Assembly (NCBI GenBank): GCA_002205965.3
Contig: NADL03000594.1
Location: forward strand, 2,728,001-2,792,000
Length of the DNA stretch: 64,000 nucleotides
Reading direction: 5' to 3'
From: Kappaphycus alvarezii
Taxonomy: Eukaryota; Rhodophyta; Florideophyceae; Gigartinales; Solieriaceae
The notes below the pieces were generated by a model. It saw only the letters and a program-made list of their open reading frames with translations. It was not told the origin of the DNA and did not search any database. Both the position numbers and the translations under genes were made by a program. Each line of letters starts with the position of its first letter. The stretch's first letter is position 1. Below, piece by piece: positions 62,001 through 64,000 of the stretch.

Positions 62001-64000
62001 TAAAAGAATAATCGGTCCCGACGAGCGTGGAGGGATTCAGAGAATCAAATGGACGGGTTTTGGATGGACAGTTATGGCTGTTTGAAGGTAAAAAAAATCA
62101 GGGTATTGGTGAATAAGTGTAGGCGTTTTTAGTCCAATTTGGTAAAGAAACATAGATTAAAATCCAGACAGGGGCGCTTTTTCTGGGCTAATCGTTCTGG
62201 TCTACATATATAATTGTTGAGAGATTCGCTTGGTGGGCACTTGAGTGTCAAGTAAGCATTGCCGCAAAGTGGTGCGCAGGGAAGGATAAAATCTAAAAAA
62301 TCGCAGAGTTTAATTATTAAGAGAAGCAAGGATAGTGACTTAAACGCATTTCATAAAAAGAGGCAAGTTGCAGAGCGGAAGAAATAAGAAGTTTCCGCGG
62401 CAAGGTATGCGAATTTTTATCAGCGAGGAGGGAAAGCGGGAGCGGCAAGTGAAAAATAACCACAGAGAAGAACATTAGGACAGAGCCAAGGTTCGGATTC
62501 AATGAAATATATGGAAGCGCTGGGGACAGAGATGAAGGAAGAGTTAAAGGAGACGGATCAAGACATTTTGACCGTATCATGTCGAATATGAAATTGACGT
62601 CTTTTTGATATAGAACAGCAATATTCCCGGGGTAAAAATATTTAGATTCTGAGTGTAGTATGGCTGTATACGTCATGTAGGGACTAGATATTTTGAATCA
62701 GCTTTAGAATAGATAGTGCCCCCTGATGGAATGAAAGCAGTGGCGTATGAAATCGTTGGGGCTAGTGTTGAATGCAGCAGGTGGATGTGTTTGAAACCAA
62801 TCCGGGAAGGGGGAAAGACGCAGGATAAGGTGCGTCTGGGCGAATTGAAAGCCCTGGTGCATATTTTCGAATTAAAAGGAAGAGGTGATGTTATGCGTCG
62901 ATTCAGGTGCGAGACAAGGCAATACCATTCTTGCCGTTTTTATGATACGCGAGGAATGTATGGTTTCCGGAAGCGCGTTCTTTTATTTCTATATTAATTT
63001 TTTCAAGGAGTCTTAATAGGGAGGAGAGGTGCAATTTTGGCACGAAAGAAACTGTTTAAGTCTCAGAAAATGTTCGTAAAGCTAAAAGGTATGAAGCGAA
63101 TAAAAAGGGGTTCTATGATGCAAATCGATGTAGAGGGGCCTAGAAGAAGGGTCAAAGATGCGACTTAGAGGCACAAAACAATAATTGAGTTCGATGCAGT
63201 GAGCGAAATGGAGGATGGGCTTTGTTTTTGAGATTTATCTAGAATGTACAAGGACATGCGCGCGTCGAGCAACGATTGTTCATGGGCGAATAATTTAGTT
63301 TGATTAGGTACACAGTACAAGTGTTTGTAGTCCAGTTGAGCGCAGAGACTCTGAAAATGTGCGACTTTACTAATGCGATTCAGTTGCAGATTGTACAAGT
63401 TTGATGCATCAAAGAATTTGGAGCGTAATAATAATGAATTGCTGCGTTCAAGGGATCCCCTGAACGAAGAAGTCTCGAATTATTAGTTTTTCGGGCTAAT
63501 GGAGAGGGTGATTGATAATTATGTGTTGTGCAGGACAGCTTGGTACATGGGCGTAGTACAAGGGTCTTCATCATTTTGATGGCCCTGAATGAAACTGATT
63601 TATGAAATCAAACCATCTCAAAATCCTTCAAGTGCAGACGCTGCATTGATTGCAGCTCTCTTCTCGGATGATATCTAAAATTTTCTAATAAAGTCGAAGA
63701 GGGACGTTTTTCTACGGAAAACCGGACAATGACTTGGCAGTGAAGGGTTTTATTTAGTTCTTCTGTGTAGGCGAAGGTTATGCTGGATACGTCGCAATAT
63801 GAAACCAATCTAACGAATATGGGAGAACGAACTACACGTCTAGACTTATATGAAAATTGAAAAAAGAATAAAAGGATCGTTGAGGATCAGTCGCCAGGAA
63901 AGGCATTTTTTTCTGGGTTGTGAAGATAAGTCAGGATTATTCTCGAAAAAAGAGTAAAAAGAACCTATGAGGCGGACGTTGCCTCAATCAGGCTGCCTTG
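59081..64000. other. Unassigned AT-rich right end
   Basis: About 4.9 kb with no recognised gene, RNA or element. Open frames such as 59201-59521 (-), 62317-62676 (-) and 62716-62997 (+) are short and show no known motif. From about 61900 to 63900 the plus strand is noticeably purine rich. It may be old, unrecognisable transposon sequence. Confidence 0.5.

Overview
The window is eukaryotic nuclear DNA made almost entirely of transposable elements in various stages of decay. It has LTR retrotransposons with chromodomain integrases, Copia elements, a family of endonuclease-bearing non-LTR retrotransposons, a hAT-type DNA transposon remnant, a MITE, one tRNA-Arg(ACG) gene and a decayed Sel1-repeat gene. 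No intact host protein gene is evident. The mixture suggests a repeat-rich alga, possibly a red seaweed. That is inference only; nothing in the window fixes the species.

Layout. 1-3859 and 18003-19311: minus-strand Copia fragments (Copia A at the left edge; Copia B split in two). 3865-18002: E1, a 14.1 kb minus-strand Ty3/Gypsy chromovirus-like element inserted into Copia B, with perfect TG..CA inverted ends and a 5-bp target duplication AGATG. 19938-36146: E3, a plus-strand Ty3/Gypsy element (duplication GAAGA). Its 5' LTR is split by E2 (20237-31271, minus strand, chromodomain element, duplication CAGTC). The gag region of E2 is in turn split by a 462-bp MITE (29191-29652). 37168-46743: a cluster of endonuclease-bearing non-LTR retrotransposon copies, one nearly complete (40918 to about 45441) with a tRNA-Arg gene at its 5' end. 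47190-48420: Sel1-repeat pseudogene. 49767-56004: E4, a minus-strand Copia element. 56373-59080: decayed hAT-like transposase. 59081-64000: nothing recognised.

Main discovery candidates. (1) E1 and E2, which share a primer-binding site and chromodomain architecture but little nucleotide identity, both carry a related accessory gene on the strand opposite to gag-pol, between the chromodomain and the 3' LTR. Its conserved core starts with PIP(D/E)YW, and in E2 it contains a good spliceosomal intron that is visible only on the antisense strand. (2) The interior of E1 is saturated with short perfect stem-loops, in coding and non-coding parts alike; sampled stretches of E2, E3 and E4 do not show this. 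(3) E1 has LTRs about 99% identical but broken reading frames and a substituted reverse transcriptase aspartate, as if a defective element was mobilised recently by help from elsewhere.
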